Positions 11,275-23,160 of a stretch of DNA of 64,000 nt are shown in pieces. A model generated the notes under the pieces. It did no database searches and was not told where the DNA came from. It worked only from the letters and a program-made list of their open reading frames with translations. Within the stretch, counting starts at the first letter, position 1, and each line of letters starts with the position of its first letter. The stretch comes from Metallyticus violacea. Its lineage: Eukaryota; Arthropoda; Insecta; Mantodea; Metallyticidae. The stretch lies in NCBI GenBank assembly GCA_030762175.1, contig CM060838.1, positions 21,200,001 through 21,264,000 of the forward strand. The letters run 5' to 3'. The translations under genes and the position numbers were made by a program.

Positions 11275-12102
11275 CAGAGGGCGCCAAAAAGTTATACACA
11301 CTTCAAGTAAATAAAAAAACACGTTAACATAATAAAACTGAATTCACACAAATAGAAAATGATGAGCACAAATAATTTTATACCTTTACAGTTACAACAG
11401 TTGCTCAAAATGCCCACCATCGGCCTCGATACACTTCTGAGTACCTTGAACTACTGATTGAGCAACGTTTGCGGCACATGCATTCACTAATCAGGGTCAT
11501 CTGCATTTAATGCATGCAAACGTCTTGGGATGAAAACTTTCAACTTTGCTGTTTTAATAATACGATGCACGCTGATTGTGCTAATCCCAGTCTCACATGC
11601 ACATTGCTTTGTACATATCTGCCGTGAGTGCTCAAAACGTTCTAAAACCATAGCCGAGGACGCGGGGCTTGTAGCTGTGCGAGATCTCCCAGATCTGTCC
11701 TTGTGAACATCGCATACGGTACCATGAGTCTCAAATTTGTCTCGAATGCGTGCAATTGTTACTCGGGTTGGTGGTTCTGTTCTGTACACGCGTCTCCATT
11801 GCCTTTGAACTTCAACAACTTTCTCGGTTTTCCAATACCCCTTCAAAATTGCTTTCCTCTGTTCAAACGATAATCTTGGATCCATTTTGTAGTAGCAGCG
11901 CTAGCATAACGTAATGCTAGTCACATTTGTTTACAGAACATTATACGATAATCTTGTTGATTTACCTGTCACGTAGCAACGCTATCATAATGTATTTTAC
12001 AGAACATCATACTACACATTACTGTTGTTTTTCGGTTCAACTTTGAAATATATTAAATAGATATCTACCGTGAAATTGTGTATACATTTTTTGGCACCTC
12101 GG
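11275..12102 (-). mobile_element. DUF4817-type Tc1/mariner element, copy 2
   Basis: Ends CAGAGGGCGCCAAAAAGTTA at left and TATACATTTTTTGGCACCTC at right, between TA at 11273-11274 and TA at 12103-12104 (828 bp). The 5' part again carries the degenerate duplicated block that ends in TTTACAGAACAT. The N-terminal ORF is open; the catalytic core is deleted. Confidence 0.9.
11487..11885 (-). CDS. DUF4817 helix-turn-helix protein, 132 aa, truncated transposase
   Basis: An open frame from a real ATG (MDPRLSFEQRKAILKGYW) to a stop. Residues 1-60 form the DUF4817 DNA-binding region, including VEVQRQWRRVYRTEPPTRVT and IARIRDKFETHGTV. Residues 75-125 look like a second helix-turn-helix (CETGISTISVHRIIK) that ends at NADDPD. 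It then stops where the DDE domain should begin. About 90 nt of the C-terminal end survive downstream, at 11395-11486. Such a product could bind TIRs without catalysis, but expression is unproven and it may simply be a deletion relic. It is the longest intact transposon ORF segment of this family here. Confidence 0.7.
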   Translation of the reverse strand: MDPRLSFEQRKAILKGYWKTEKVVEVQRQWRRVYRTEPPTRVTIARIRDKFETHGTVCDVHKDRSGRSRTATSPASSAMVLERFEHSRQICTKQCACETGISTISVHRIIKTAKLKVFIPRRLHALNADDPD

Positions 12103-12104
12103 TA

Positions 12105-12855
12105 TATATCTCGTATATATTTTTACCGTGGTGTATTTTTACAGTACGCTGTTTTTATTAAATATAGAACCCATGTACTTTTATAATGCAATATAAATTA
12201 TACAAAACTGTATTGAATTAACCAAACACTTCAGTACTTTATGTATTTATTTTCATTAAGTTGGTCATTAATCCCTACTTAGTATATATTTTATGTAGGT
12301 ATAAATTCAAGAATAAATGCATTTTCAGCACTTGTTGCTTGACCATCAGCAAAATTTAAAGTTAATAGTCGACTATCAATTTCGAATACTTCTGAAGCAG
12401 GCACTTCGTCACGTTGCCAGCGGAGCAAACTAAATGTTCCAACCCTCTTTGTTACGTGGTGCCATCTGGGGACGACACCCTTACTGAAGCCTACGACTGG
12501 GGCAGCAACAGCCACCTGCTTATATCATCATTACGTAACTGCTACATTTTCATTTGTTTTAATTAACAGGCTTCCTTCGTGTTCTATGCAGTTAACGCCA
12601 TTTACACAGAAAATCCATTTTGAGCTTCAGGTACTTGGCGTCACTGGCGCCAGCGTATTTTTCTTCGAGATGCTTAAGCGTGCTCGATGTACGAACTCAA
12701 TTTCCACAGTATTAAAATTTGTTTTGCATTTCTGGAGGACTCGGTAACGAACACGGTGATAACGTGGCATGTAAAAATTGCAGGCTTAGGAGGAATTCTT
12801 AGCTTTGGTCGAAGGTCTGGCACCAGTGCTTGACACTGGCGGGAAATGGTGGCAG
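12105..12855. other. Spacer with an unrecognised minus-strand ORF
   Basis: A 74-codon minus-strand ORF (12291-12515) has no motif I recognise. Base composition is less AT-rich than its neighbours. Confidence 0.4.
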
Positions 12856-12857
12856 AC

Positions 12858-12908
<51 letters not shown>
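12856..12908. repeat. Compound GC / GT / TA dinucleotide tract
   Basis: (GC)n, then (GT)n, then (AT)n: alternating purine-pyrimidine DNA abutting the PLE terminal sequence. Confidence 0.95.
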
Positions 12909-12997
12909 AAAAATAAAGTAACACTATTAACAATGTAACAAATTAACAGTAATTATAATAGTAAAAAACACTTAGAAAAAGTCACACTTGAGATCGC
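12909..12997 (-). repeat. Penelope-like element terminus
   Basis: Reverse complement of the shared PLE end (AAAGTAACACTATTAACAAT, then AAAAAGTCACACTTGAGATC). It is fused directly to reverse-transcriptase coding sequence at 12998, which ties this repeat to the PLE. Confidence 0.7.
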
Positions 12998-13690
12998 TAA
13001 AATCTGTGGATGGGGTATGAGGAGGTGCTCGAGAGTCCAAGAAATGTCTAACAGCAGCTAATCCTTCATTGGTTATTTATGGACGCTCTTTAACAGCTCA
13101 GGTCATCAGCGTCTAATCCTTCATGATGGGGAATGTTAGTATAGAGTGACGTCACATCGATAGTGGCCAGAAGTATATCAGAATGTGCCAAAGGGTCAAC
13201 TTTCTTTAGTAAACTCAAAAAATGGAAGGAATCTTTGATATAGGATGACCTAGACGTAACAAATGGTTGTAACCAACAATCTACTAGTGCGGAAATACGT
13301 TCAGCTGGCTACTATCGGGCGACCTGGACAGTTCTTTTTATGAATTTTAGGGAGAAAATATATGGTGGGAGTACGGAGGACATGAGGAGTAAATAGAGTG
13401 ATATCTTGGGAACTAAGTCCTTCAGCAGTACCAGAAGATGCAATAAAAGAAGCTATTTCTTCATTAAACTTGACTGTAGGGTCGGAAGACAATAGTTCAT
13501 AATAAGTGACATCTTCAAGCTGTCGGTAAGCTTCAGCATTGTAAGAAGAAATGTCCTGTAGTACTACTGAGGACCCTTTATCAGCTGGAAGAATAATAGC
13601 ATCAGGATTATTAGATAACCTTTTAATAAAATCTGTGGATGGGGTATATATATATTCAATGATGTTGATAACAAAAACACAACTTTTCTT
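12998..13690 (-). pseudogene. Penelope-like reverse transcriptase fragment
   Basis: On the minus strand, the open stretch 13301-13650 reads DAIILPADKGSSVVLQD, YRQLEDVTYYELLSSDPT, then YFLPKIHKKNCPGRPIVAS. This is the diagnostic PLE RT order (ADKG, Y-L-x-DPT, LPKIHK, RPI-V-S). After a small deletion and frame change at about 13310, it continues ERISALVDCWLQPFV and the catalytic A motif LLATIDVTSLYTNIPHHEG. After a SINE insertion it ends at LAAVRHFLDSRAPPHTPSTD. RT motifs downstream (including the YxDD box) and the GIY-YIG endonuclease are missing. Inactive. Confidence 0.85.
13070..13113 (-). repeat. SINE1, 44-bp 3' tail only, inside the PLE
   Basis: Severely 5'-truncated SINE1 3' end (TTATGGACGCTCTTTAACAG) between two copies of CTAATCCTTCAT (13058-13069 and 13113-13124). 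The target duplication shows that it integrated into the PLE coding sequence. Confidence 0.85.
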
Positions 13691-13749
13691 AAACCTTTTG
13701 TTGGTACTATACCTTGCACTATTTGATATGTATTTTATTATCCTCACAC

Positions 13750-16268
13750 AAATCTTAATTGCTTTATTTAAGGTACCCTCTCTAAATGAAACCCTAAGAT
13801 CACATAAGTGATAAAAACTGTAACGAATGTAATGCTATATCATCGCTCTTTAGAATGTTAGAGCTATAAAATAATAAGTAAAAAATAAAATATGTGATCG
13901 AAGCACTAGATAATATTTTATAATAAGATAATCAATATAAAAACTTGAACAAAAGAAATTACTCCAAGCTATACAAATTGAGCTAGAACAGAGATGCGAG
14001 CTTGTTGTTCTCGTCATGTGATATATTTGCAGGATTACAACTTTCAACAGTATTTACTGATCTTCAAATTCCTTTTATTCTTTAGACATTATAATTGTTA
14101 TCTTGCATTTACTTTTACTATGCCCTCAATATCTGCCTAAATGCTTGTTTTATTCTTAATCACAAAAATTATAAATCCGTGATACATAGATGCATCTCTA
14201 GTTTGTCTTTTACAACCACCAAAGAGAGAATAAATTTAATATGTGTGGGTTAATTTTTTTTTCTTTGCATTCATATGCGAATTAGATTACTTGTTCAAAA
14301 TAACAATTTTGTGATGTCTATAGATACTTTTTTCCCTAATGACAATATTTACATTTATTTAATCACCTTTAAAGTGAAATATGCGCTTAAGTAATGCTAA
14401 AAGGAATTGAATTTACTTAAACTTTTGCTTATATTTAGAGTTTCCAATAGAGACATTTTAGCTTCTTTGCTCTATAACATAATTACATAATGATTAAGTT
14501 TATTTTCTATGTTTTGATACTACAGTTAAGAGCTTTTAATTCCTATTTTGTATGCCTTTTATAATTTTCGATACCTATTTATCCTGCCTATTTCTACCTG
14601 CTTCAATGTCTAAATATCAGCACCATGTGTCTGTTCATTCGCTATGTCTGGTCTGTTCTAAGATCGATAACAATCAAATTTCAGATGTGACTAGAGATTG
14701 CTATTGAGAATCTAGCTTACATACTGAACTGCTATACTACAGAATGTCCCATGAAAATCCGATCCCCAGCTTCGTAAACAAAAGTGGGCATTAGTACATC
14801 TGTTGCATGACTTTATGTATCGACTTAGGAGGGCTTCTGAGCATCTGTGCTTGAGTATCTGCGACCACAGCAGATGTGGGGCTGTTTTTCACCAAATCTT
14901 ATAGGTATATTGCATTTTGCAACAGCACCAACATTAGGAGATTTGGCAAAAATTTACAAAATTCTCTCATGTTTTGTAAACGCACGCTTCCACATTTTCA
15001 ATTCTTTGTTGCAGAAAAAACATCTCGCATGCCATGGTACAAACCACTTCACCATGTTGAAATAATCTCATCTATGTGTTGGATACCACAACTTCCTTTC
15101 TTTCCTTTCACCTCTCTGCCAATACTCCTTCATTATCTGGTTCGCCATACCCTTAGCTGTATGCACGCTCGAGCCAGGCTGATCGTGGCCGGGTCGATGT
15201 TTCGTGGGCCACCCAATAGTTACTATATTTTTCCTAAATAAGTAGCATTAGAAACAGACCCGTACATTTTCCTACATAAACGACATTGCCCATAGCGGAT
15301 TGTTATAATTATCATTACTTAGATTTACGATATTAAATACAAAAATTGTAACCAAAATTATGGCTGCACAACTCGTGATAGGGATGACTGCTGTTCCAAT
15401 CTCCCAAGACCGTTCTCTCCCATATATTCCTCATTTCTCATCAAGGCAAATACCAGGAAGTACCTTAAAATAACTCTTGTAGCTCTTCCTTGGCGTTTAT
15501 CACCATGAAAAACAAAACTTTCTGACAATCACCATCAGAAAAAATACTATTTCATACTTGTCATAGCCATCTTTCCCCAGGAGAGATTCCGTCCTCTAGA
15601 ATTCCTTTTCTATTGTAAATAATGTGTTTAGTCATCATCTTCAGCAGATAGTACCTCAAAGTGCATCTTGTTCCCAGAAGTTTGATTGCTTCTTGACACT
15701 CTAGGCTGATTTGTTCAGCATTAATTTGGATCTGTCTTTGGATGTGTGAATATTACTTCAATTGTAATGGTGCATACTTTCGAGTGAATCATTAAATTTT
15801 GAATAGCGCACTAGGAGACTCAATTCATTCAACTTTCATTCCTAGCTCTTTTAAGCACTGTGAGGTGTACTATCCCAGCTAAATGAAAAGAAGTACCTGC
15901 TTAGTTTTCATTCTAACCACGGAGGCCTGATGTATTACTTGCAACTCTGTTACATTAATAATAGCTTACTTCCTTAAGAACAGGCAAACTCCTCAAAGAT
16001 GCTTTTGCAGTCACCAAAACTGATGACCAAAGTTTTGTTTTAAACATGTGTTCTAGCTACCGCAGTGGTGGCTCAAAACTGGCAGATTTACATGGAAAGT
16101 CTTCCTGTCTATGTGCAGATTGTTCTTCGACCTAAAGGAGAGTTGTTATAGATCTTGTAGCATGCTGAACCCTAAGGCCCATTGACAAAGTCATTCATTA
16201 TTCACGATCAACACTTTGGCCATGAAGCTAGTAGCGTGGGAAGTTAGTAGTTAACTAACAAATTAAAT
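13750..16268. other. Long spacer, nothing recognised
   Basis: Short overlapping ORFs (for example 14876-15241) show no recognisable domain. No tandem or inverted repeat recognised. Confidence 0.45.
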
Positions 16269-16680
16269 CTTCCTTGCAGAATTTCCCCCTCTTCAGAACT
16301 TCTTTCGAAGAGGTTGAGATTTCCACGCCTATGGGAAGTGACGAGATAATGCGAAGCGGCTCACGGCATTTTTGCTTCGAGGATTTATCTTTGTGTTTTT
16401 CCCCAGCTAGCGCATGGTTGTATTAATTCAGGTTCCGCTTCCCCCAGAGTTTTCTGCAACTGTGGGATGCGCGGCAAAAAAACGTTTGGGTCGAGAGGGA
16501 ATCCATTGCATGAATGTGAGTGGCATGGATAACAAAAGCCGTGCCTGCGGATCGATGCGAGGGGGAGGGAAGTGGTTGGGGCGCCGCTGGCTTTTCCACA
16601 TGAAGGCGCCGTTTCCTTTCCAGTGCGGGAGTTCGACTCTCAGTTTCTCTGCAGTTGAATGTGATACAACCTGAGCGGGA
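16269..16680. other. GC-richer patch with CpGs
   Basis: Clearly less AT-rich than its surroundings, with many CpGs (GAAGCGGCTCACGGC, GGATGCGCGGC, GGGCGCCGCTGG). An 86-codon plus-strand ORF at 16414 has no recognised domain. It could be a regulatory island, an exon or an old insertion. Confidence 0.3.
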
Positions 16681-17039
16681 AAATTGCTTTCGTATGCCAG
16701 AAGAAAGGGTTGCTCTATAGAAATGTCACTTGTTGAAGATCGCTGTACTAGGAGTTATTGCTAATTTATGATATCAATAGATCAATTATAAGATCACATA
16801 ACCTGTTACACATCTCAATCATATCGAAAAATAATGGTGTTTATTATTATATTAATTCATCTTATTAATATAGATGGGAAATATTAACTGAATCAAAGTG
16901 TAACTTGAAAGAATACCACTAATAATAAATGCACTGTTTTTTTTTAAAAAAAATACGTAATCTAACTAGAAGCACTAAATAAGGAATCAAGTGCTTACGA
17001 GTAAAATTCCACAAATAGTTTACATTTTTGAAACTTTGC

Positions 17040-17614
17040 TGCTAAGATACTGAGAAAATTGCTCTAAATGGCTCATATTTTAAAAGCTCTATGGCTAAGA
17101 GATTGAGAAAATTCCCCCAACTGGTTCATATTTTAAAAACTCTACGGCCAAGAGACTGGGAAAATTCCCCCAAATAGTTCATGTTTTAAAAACTCTGCTG
17201 CCAAGAGACAGAAAATTCCCCCAAATTGTTCATATTTTAAAAACTCTGCTGCCAAGAGACAGAAAATTCCCCCAAATTGTTCATATTTTAAAAACTCTGC
17301 TGCCAAGAGACAGAAAATTCCCCCAAATTGTTCATATTTTAAAAACTCTACTGCCAAGATACTGAGAAAATTCCCCCCCCCCCCCCAAGTAGTTCATATT
17401 TTAAAAACTCTGCGGCTAGTTTACTGCATTCTGTATCACTTACTTCTGAGCTGCAAATAGTGCCTTTTTAAATACCAACTCTACGCTAAGAAGCTTTGGT
17501 GTATTCTATACCACAATCTTCTGAGCAAATTCCCCCAAATGGTTCATTTTTAAAAAACGTTATGATTAAGAGAGAGCATTCTGAGCATTCTGTGCAAATT
17601 CACCCAAATAGTTC
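17040..17614. repeat. 51-bp minisatellite, left part
   Basis: The unit contains CTCTGCTGCCAAGAGAC, AGAAAATTCCCCCAAATTG and TTCATATTTTAAAAA. Three near-identical copies of exactly 51 bp lie at about 17190-17345, with diverged and longer units on both sides. Because 51 is a multiple of three, one minus-strand frame stays open with a 17-residue repeat (EFLKYEQFGGIFCLL), which is probably fortuitous. Confidence 0.9.
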
Positions 17615-18373
17615 ATACAGGATGTCTCTTAAAAATAAGAGAAGATAATTCTTACAGAAGAAAAAGTTAAACATGGTATTCCATCAGCTGAAGGAGCCAA
17701 ACTTCATAACATTGAGTACATGTCATGTATCAAGATTCAAAAACTGATGGGGGTCAGACGAATGTGATGTGCTACTGAATGGCCATGTGAATAAGCAAAC
17801 TACTCATTTTCTCGGTTGGGAAAACTTGGATGTATGCGCACAGAGACCATTACATTCGGAGATGATGAAGTATGGATCGCTGTGTCTTCCCACTTCGCTG
17901 TCTTCTTACTTCATTTAGGATGCACATGGAAGCAGAATTAACATCACATCAATAGTGTACAAGGAGCAAGCTATAAAGCGCTTTCAGGAAATTTAGACAC
18001 ACTGAACAGTCTTGACAGGCACGAGCAAGTGTTTCAACAAGATGGGGCGATCTCTCATACTGGTCATAGGAATGGGTGCCTGCTTCAACAGCGGTTTCCC
18101 GATCAGTTGATTTCTATACACTTAACTTTTCCACAACCTTCACGAAGTCTTGATTTGTTATTTTCTGTGTTTTTTTTTTGTGAAGGATACTGAATGACCA
18201 GTGCTTCATACCCATCCATCGAAGTCCAGACGAACTTCATGAAAACAGAAACAGTTCTGTACATTGTAGCAGTTTGATGCTATGGTTACTAGGATGATAA
18301 ATGTGTGCACATTTGTGCAAAAACATCTTTGTGTAAAAAATGTTACTAAAGTATTACTTTTTGGGGGGGGGCC
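17615..18373 (+). pseudogene. Tc1/mariner-type DDE transposase relic inside the minisatellite
   Basis: The plus-strand readings, over several frames, give SDECDVLLNGHVNKQTTHFL with the first catalytic D, RPLHSE, then FQQDGAISHT with the second D. A degraded C-terminal part (SLDLLFSVFFL, then SPDELHENRN) follows. The ends look like decayed TIRs: ACAGGATGTCTC at left and a C/G-run version at right. Minisatellite units resume on the far side. The family is an arthropod IS630-Tc1/mariner transposase; no intact frame remains. Confidence 0.7.
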
Positions 18374-18600
18374 CATATTTTAAAAACTCTACGGCTAATA
18401 GAGTTTGCTGCATTATGCATTTGAGCAAATTTTATTAAATGGTTCATAAATTAAAAACTCTGCGGCTAAAGGCGAAAGCATTCTGTACCACAATCTTCCG
18501 AGCAAATTCTCACAAATAGTTCGTATTTAAAACTACAAGGGTAAGACAGTTTGATAGCTTCTGTACTATAAACTTCCGAGCAAATTCTGCGTCTTGTGTT
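18374..18600. repeat. 51-bp minisatellite, right part (degenerate)
   Basis: CCCATATTTTAAAAACTCTACGGC and similar units continue the array interrupted at 17614. Confidence 0.75.
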
Positions 18601-18654
18601 ATAATTTGTCGCGCATTGATCGTCTCTATAACTTTATACAGTTACTATAAAATA

Positions 18655-19305
18655 GGGTGACACAATGGAATGTGTAACCTTCCTAACATGCAATTTATTC
18701 TGTCCTTTTAGTAAAACAACAGTATAGACAATTGAAAGGTTGAAAAATGTCAAGATTAATTGCATCTAAGCCCCTTCGTTCAGAGAAGATTTAGGGTAGA
18801 AATTAATGTGATAGAAATGCTGGTAACACTGGACTTTTAGATGGATGATAATGATGAAACTGAGTTATGGTTCCAGCAGGATGGTCTCACAGCTCGTGAA
18901 ACAATGAACACTTGGAAGCGTCATTTCTCGATTTGCTGATGTTGCCTGGCCAGAACGATCTCCAGATCTGACGGCAGCAGTAGAATACTTTTAATGGAGA
19001 TGTATGAAAAGTAAAATGTACTGTGACAGGCCACGAACCATCATGCTGTTAAAAGAAATGATAACTCGTGAAATTAGGGATATTCTTCATGTTTTATTGC
19101 AGTGAGTTATGAAGAACTTCCAAAGTCGATTACAGAAATGTGTTCGTTGTCATGGAGCTCACCTGAAAAAATGTGATTTTTAAAAAATAAACTCCCATTA
19201 ATAAATTGCATTATGCTGTTTGTTATTCGAAAAAAAAAGCATTTAATTCTATATGAGTGTTTCACATGAAGGTTCTGAAAACCGTAATAATCTATTGGGT
19301 CACCC
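18655..19305 (+). mobile_element. Tc1/mariner-like element with DDE relic
   Basis: TIRs GGGTGACACAAT and (reverse complement) GGGTGACCCAAT, flanked by TA at 18653-18654 and 19306-19307; 651 bp. The plus-strand relic reads FQQDGLTARETMNT, then WPERSPDLTAAVEYF, then DRPRTIMLLKEMITREIRDI and a final RLQKCVRCHGAHLKKCDF. These are the second and third catalytic regions and the C-terminus of an insect mariner-like transposase. The third catalytic residue region (AAVEYF) is altered. The N-terminal DNA-binding part is deleted. Confidence 0.82.
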
Positions 19306-19338
19306 TATATCCCGGATGCGGATTTTTTTGATTAAACG

Positions 19339-19340
19339 CA

Positions 19341-19390
<50 letters not shown>
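19339..19390. repeat. ATT microsatellite
   Basis: About 17 ATT units. Confidence 0.95.
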
Positions 19391-19391
<1 letters not shown>

Positions 19392-22156
19392 GGTTATTAC
19401 ATTAGAACGAGTTTTATTTTTTCTGAATGAAAAAATTTGGATAACATTTTAACTTAAAACTTTTTTGCTTTAAAACAACTTGTATCTCCACGTTCTATTA
19501 AGAAGTTAGACAAACATCTACACTCAATAATTTACATTTAATGTAAATGTAAATGATAAAACTTAGGGTTGACTAAACAGGTCAGTGCATGCTTTATTTC
19601 CTGTTTTTATTCTTAACACCAATGTCGCGTTTTGCAAACTTCCTGGGCGTTCCCGAAAACTTGCATTTTTCAGAAAATTTCTTTAATGTTTATTGTAATA
19701 ATATTATTACAATTTACACCTGGAATTTTGAAATCAGGCCACCGTGGATTATACATATTGTGATTAGATATTTCCTGTCTATTATAAAAGGGGGGAGGGT
19801 TTATTATGGACAGATGCGTGCCAGGCGATGGAAATGAAATAGTCTTGAATTATTTTCAGCTTCTGTGATTCTGTGGTGGCACTTCAAAGCTCTGTGCATC
19901 CAACGCAAGATATTTACTCATCTTTTCATTTGAAATTCAATAAGAAGGATGCACTGTTTTTTTTTTTTTTTTTAAATGTTGAAACTATTCTGTAACAGTG
20001 TAATTTAAGCGCGTATGGAATTCTGTTATTACGTAACATATTACAGTAATATTAAAAATAGTGCTTTTTGGTGTCTGGTACAGATTAAAATAGGTGAAAT
20101 ATAAATAAGCGACTTTAACGACAAGGTAAAATGCTGCTTGTTATTAACGTACCTATTTAATTTCAAGCTTTAAATGTAAAATAAATTTATTATTATTTGA
20201 ACTTAAGTAGTTTTAATGTTTCAAGCGTTGTTGGGTCATTTTAAGGAAATACTAAGGTAGGCCCATTTACCATAACTACAGAAAACAGGATTAATTAAGT
20301 TGTTAAACATGTTGCATATGTATAAGGAGTTTGAGTCTTTATGGAGGGCGTTTGGAGAAGGAAAAGTTTGCGAATTACTTCCCTAGGCAATTAGAATTGT
20401 TTTAAGATGCACCAAAGCGTAACTTATAAATTATTAAGGGAAGTCAAGCCCAGTTTGTTAATATTTTATTACATAATTGTATATGCATTTCATAGGACTT
20501 GCTTTTTTAGCTCCCTCAAGTTCTGTTTACGTAATGATCAACTGTGACGGCTATTCAAATCAAGTTTTGACTAAAAGCCAGTTCTGTAACACAGCAAACT
20601 CCCCTCTTTCGTCCTCAAAAGGGGACTGCTCTTGTCATTTTCAAGAAACACAGTTTTAGGAATCCTGGTGTTGGAAGCTGCACAGAATAAGCAGTTGAAA
20701 AGAAATGTGTGGTCAAAAATGCAAAACATATCTTTAAATTATGCAAACAAAACAGACGTTTTCTTTCTCGAAAATCGAAAACCAATCACTCAAATCTTCC
20801 ATAGAAATTGATCGTAGGTTGTCGTAGGTAAATTTGCTAAAATTTACGTCTTATAGTGTTCTTTATTGAGCATTGCTCGAAACTTCTTTTGTGAGGTTAA
20901 TATTAATCCCATAACTTATCAAAATTTCAATATCTACAGCTCTTGAACCCGTCAAAGAACAGTTCAAGTTTCAAACGTTCTGGCCTGATTAATATTTCAA
21001 CGTAATAGACATAAAATTGTGTACATTTTCATAACGACCATTATCAAGAATTGAATACATATATTAAAATGCATTCAATGATTTCACTTGAAACATATTC
21101 CATTACAACGTTTTGCATTTCATTATCATTAAATTTCTTTCTAAAAGATATTTCTGTAACGCACAGAAAATCTCTGCTAGTAGGAGGGTGCTCGAACCAG
21201 AGTCCTTCACTGCAGTCTTCATTGCCGTATGACTGAAGCATCGTCGTGAAACTGGTAAACATAATTTCTCAGCATTTCTTGTCTTTGCCCTCTCCCCTCC
21301 CCCATGGGGAGACATGGCGTAATAGTGCACATTACTCTCCATTCAGCGATATACTTTCCTTAAAGTCGATCAAGAGAATTTTCTGTAAATCCCAAATGAT
21401 TGCTCCAAGATCTTCCTGTTGAATTCAGTGATGTGGAATTTTCTCGGCTGTGCTTCCCTGGTTTGCTCCCATCCATAGAAAGGGCATCATATAAAATAAA
21501 TCATGATTTCATACCCTTTAACAGTGGATTCCAAAATTCTTTCTAATTACCTTGGTAACACTCCAAAATCTTGCAGGAACAGGTTGCAAGATACTCCTTT
21601 CTAATGACAGAAAGAAATCTGATCATCCACTTTGAAGTTTTTCGTAAGACGGGGTGACAGAAAGCCTCAAACTTGTTGACATTCCTTTCAGCTTCAGTGG
21701 CACATTAATCAGCGGTTTCTGCCCAACAATAGAAACGTTTTGTCCCATCATCACTTCCTTAGGCTGACCTTCGATGCTTTCACTTCCTTCATGGTGGGAA
21801 AACTTCCCCCAAAATTCCTTCTGATTGCTGTTTTATAGCACCTGGAGATACTGCTTTTTTGATAAACAGCTTTGTTACAGCGCGATACATTACAGCAACT
21901 TTGTAGTGAGTTGAAACGGATGAGCTAATCTCCCCAAAGATGGTGTCACCCACTAAATTAGCGCGAATTCTGTACGTCAGGTTGACAACTTTTGAAATCT
22001 TTCTCATATGTTTACACATAGTTCAGGAAAAATGTGTTTTTTAACAAATATTATCTATCTGAGGATATCAACATTTTCAAGTTATGTGTAAAATATGGAA
22101 TGTTTTCCATGTAATAAACATAAATGACCCTTTTAAGAAACATTCAAAGTCATAAC
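19391..22156. other. Long spacer, nothing recognised
   Basis: Includes an unrecognised minus-strand ORF (21789-22019, rich in K, R and V). No transposon motif found. Confidence 0.45.
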
Positions 22157-22185
22157 CAATATTTCATACTTTTTGTTCACTCTGG
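22157..22185. repeat. Single terminal repeat of the 24.4-kb MITE family
   Basis: ATATTTCATACTTTTTGTTC followed by ACTCTG matches the right TIR of the MITE at 24443-24762. No partner end was found at MITE distance. Confidence 0.55.
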
Positions 22186-22404
22186 ATATAATATATGCCG
22201 TATTTATGCGAGTCTAATGCGCACCTTTTTTGTCCAAAGTAATCAAAATGGTGGTGAGCATTAGATTCGAGCACAAATCTGTTCTGTAGTTCTAATTTAT
22301 CGTTTATTACGTCATAATGCATTGTTGCAATTCTCGACCTCGTTACTTTTATTGCTGGCTTATTATTGCATAGAGCGTTTGAACAGTAGGTAGTAACGAA
22401 ACGG

Positions 22405-23160
22405 AGGGCAAACAAAAGAACATCTTATGATGCTGCTTTCAAGCTTAAAGTAATTCTTTATGCTGAAAATAACAGAAAGGCAGGACGAGAGTTCAATGTA
22501 GCTGAGAGCAACGTTCGCTTGTGGCAGCAATAGAAAATGACATTAGCAACTAAAATAGTACAAAGAAAGTCACTGGACCTCGCAAAGGAAGACAACCTGA
22601 CATTGACCGCTACGGGTGGCCGAGGTCATTAAGACACGGACTCGTGAGCAGGAGGCCTGGGGTTCGAATTCCGCCAGGACCGTCCTCCCTGACTGAGATT
22701 TTTTCCAGGTTTCCTCAGTCCTCATAAATGGCAAATGCCGGGGAGGTACCTTAAACTTGGGCCTGGAACATTTCCTTACTTAAAAAAATCCTTTCCTATT
22801 TTATCCTATCATTTCATGTATCATCAGTATCCACCGCCTATGCTGCCTCAGTAGTAAAAACGGGCGTTAAACACTACTCGAAAATCCTGACATTAAAGAT
22901 AAAGTTTTGTAATTCGTACATGAAAGGAGGAAGAAGGGGCAACCTGTGACTAGTGACACCATAAGAAATAACTTTTTCTTGTTTGACCTACGCCAACTGT
23001 CCTGGCAACAGTATAAGTGATGAATTTTGTCTTATGTGCTCCAAGATGTAACAATAGTCCATTTATAATCTCTATATTCTGGTCGTTTTATGAAGATAAA
23101 GGACTTATCTGTAAGACGCCGTACAACAACATGCCAACTTCTTATTTCTGTATGATTTTG
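22405..23160 (+). pseudogene. pogo/CENP-B-like transposase relic
   Basis: The first block reads KRTSYDAAFKLKVILYAENN, then REFNVAESNVRLWQQ, the N-terminal helix-turn-helix of pogo/Tigger transposases. After the SINE, MKGGRRGNL-type sequence follows, which corresponds to the second helix-turn-helix. Near 23085-23150, FMKIKDLSVRRRTTTCQLL matches the conserved end of the DNA-binding region. The catalytic DDE domain is absent. Stops and indels make it non-functional. Confidence 0.7.
22605..22885 (+). repeat. SINE2, copy B, inside the pogo-like relic
   Basis: The head CGCTACGGGTGGCCGAGG and B box GGGTTCGAATTCC are intact. Flanked by the target duplication CCTGACATT at 22596-22604 and 22886-22894, so the insertion into the transposon is certain. 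Confidence 0.95.

Noticed and set aside
17142..17357. Repetitive 71-codon minus-strand ORF
   Set aside because: It is open only because the minisatellite period of 51 is a multiple of three. There is no start context or flanking coding signal.
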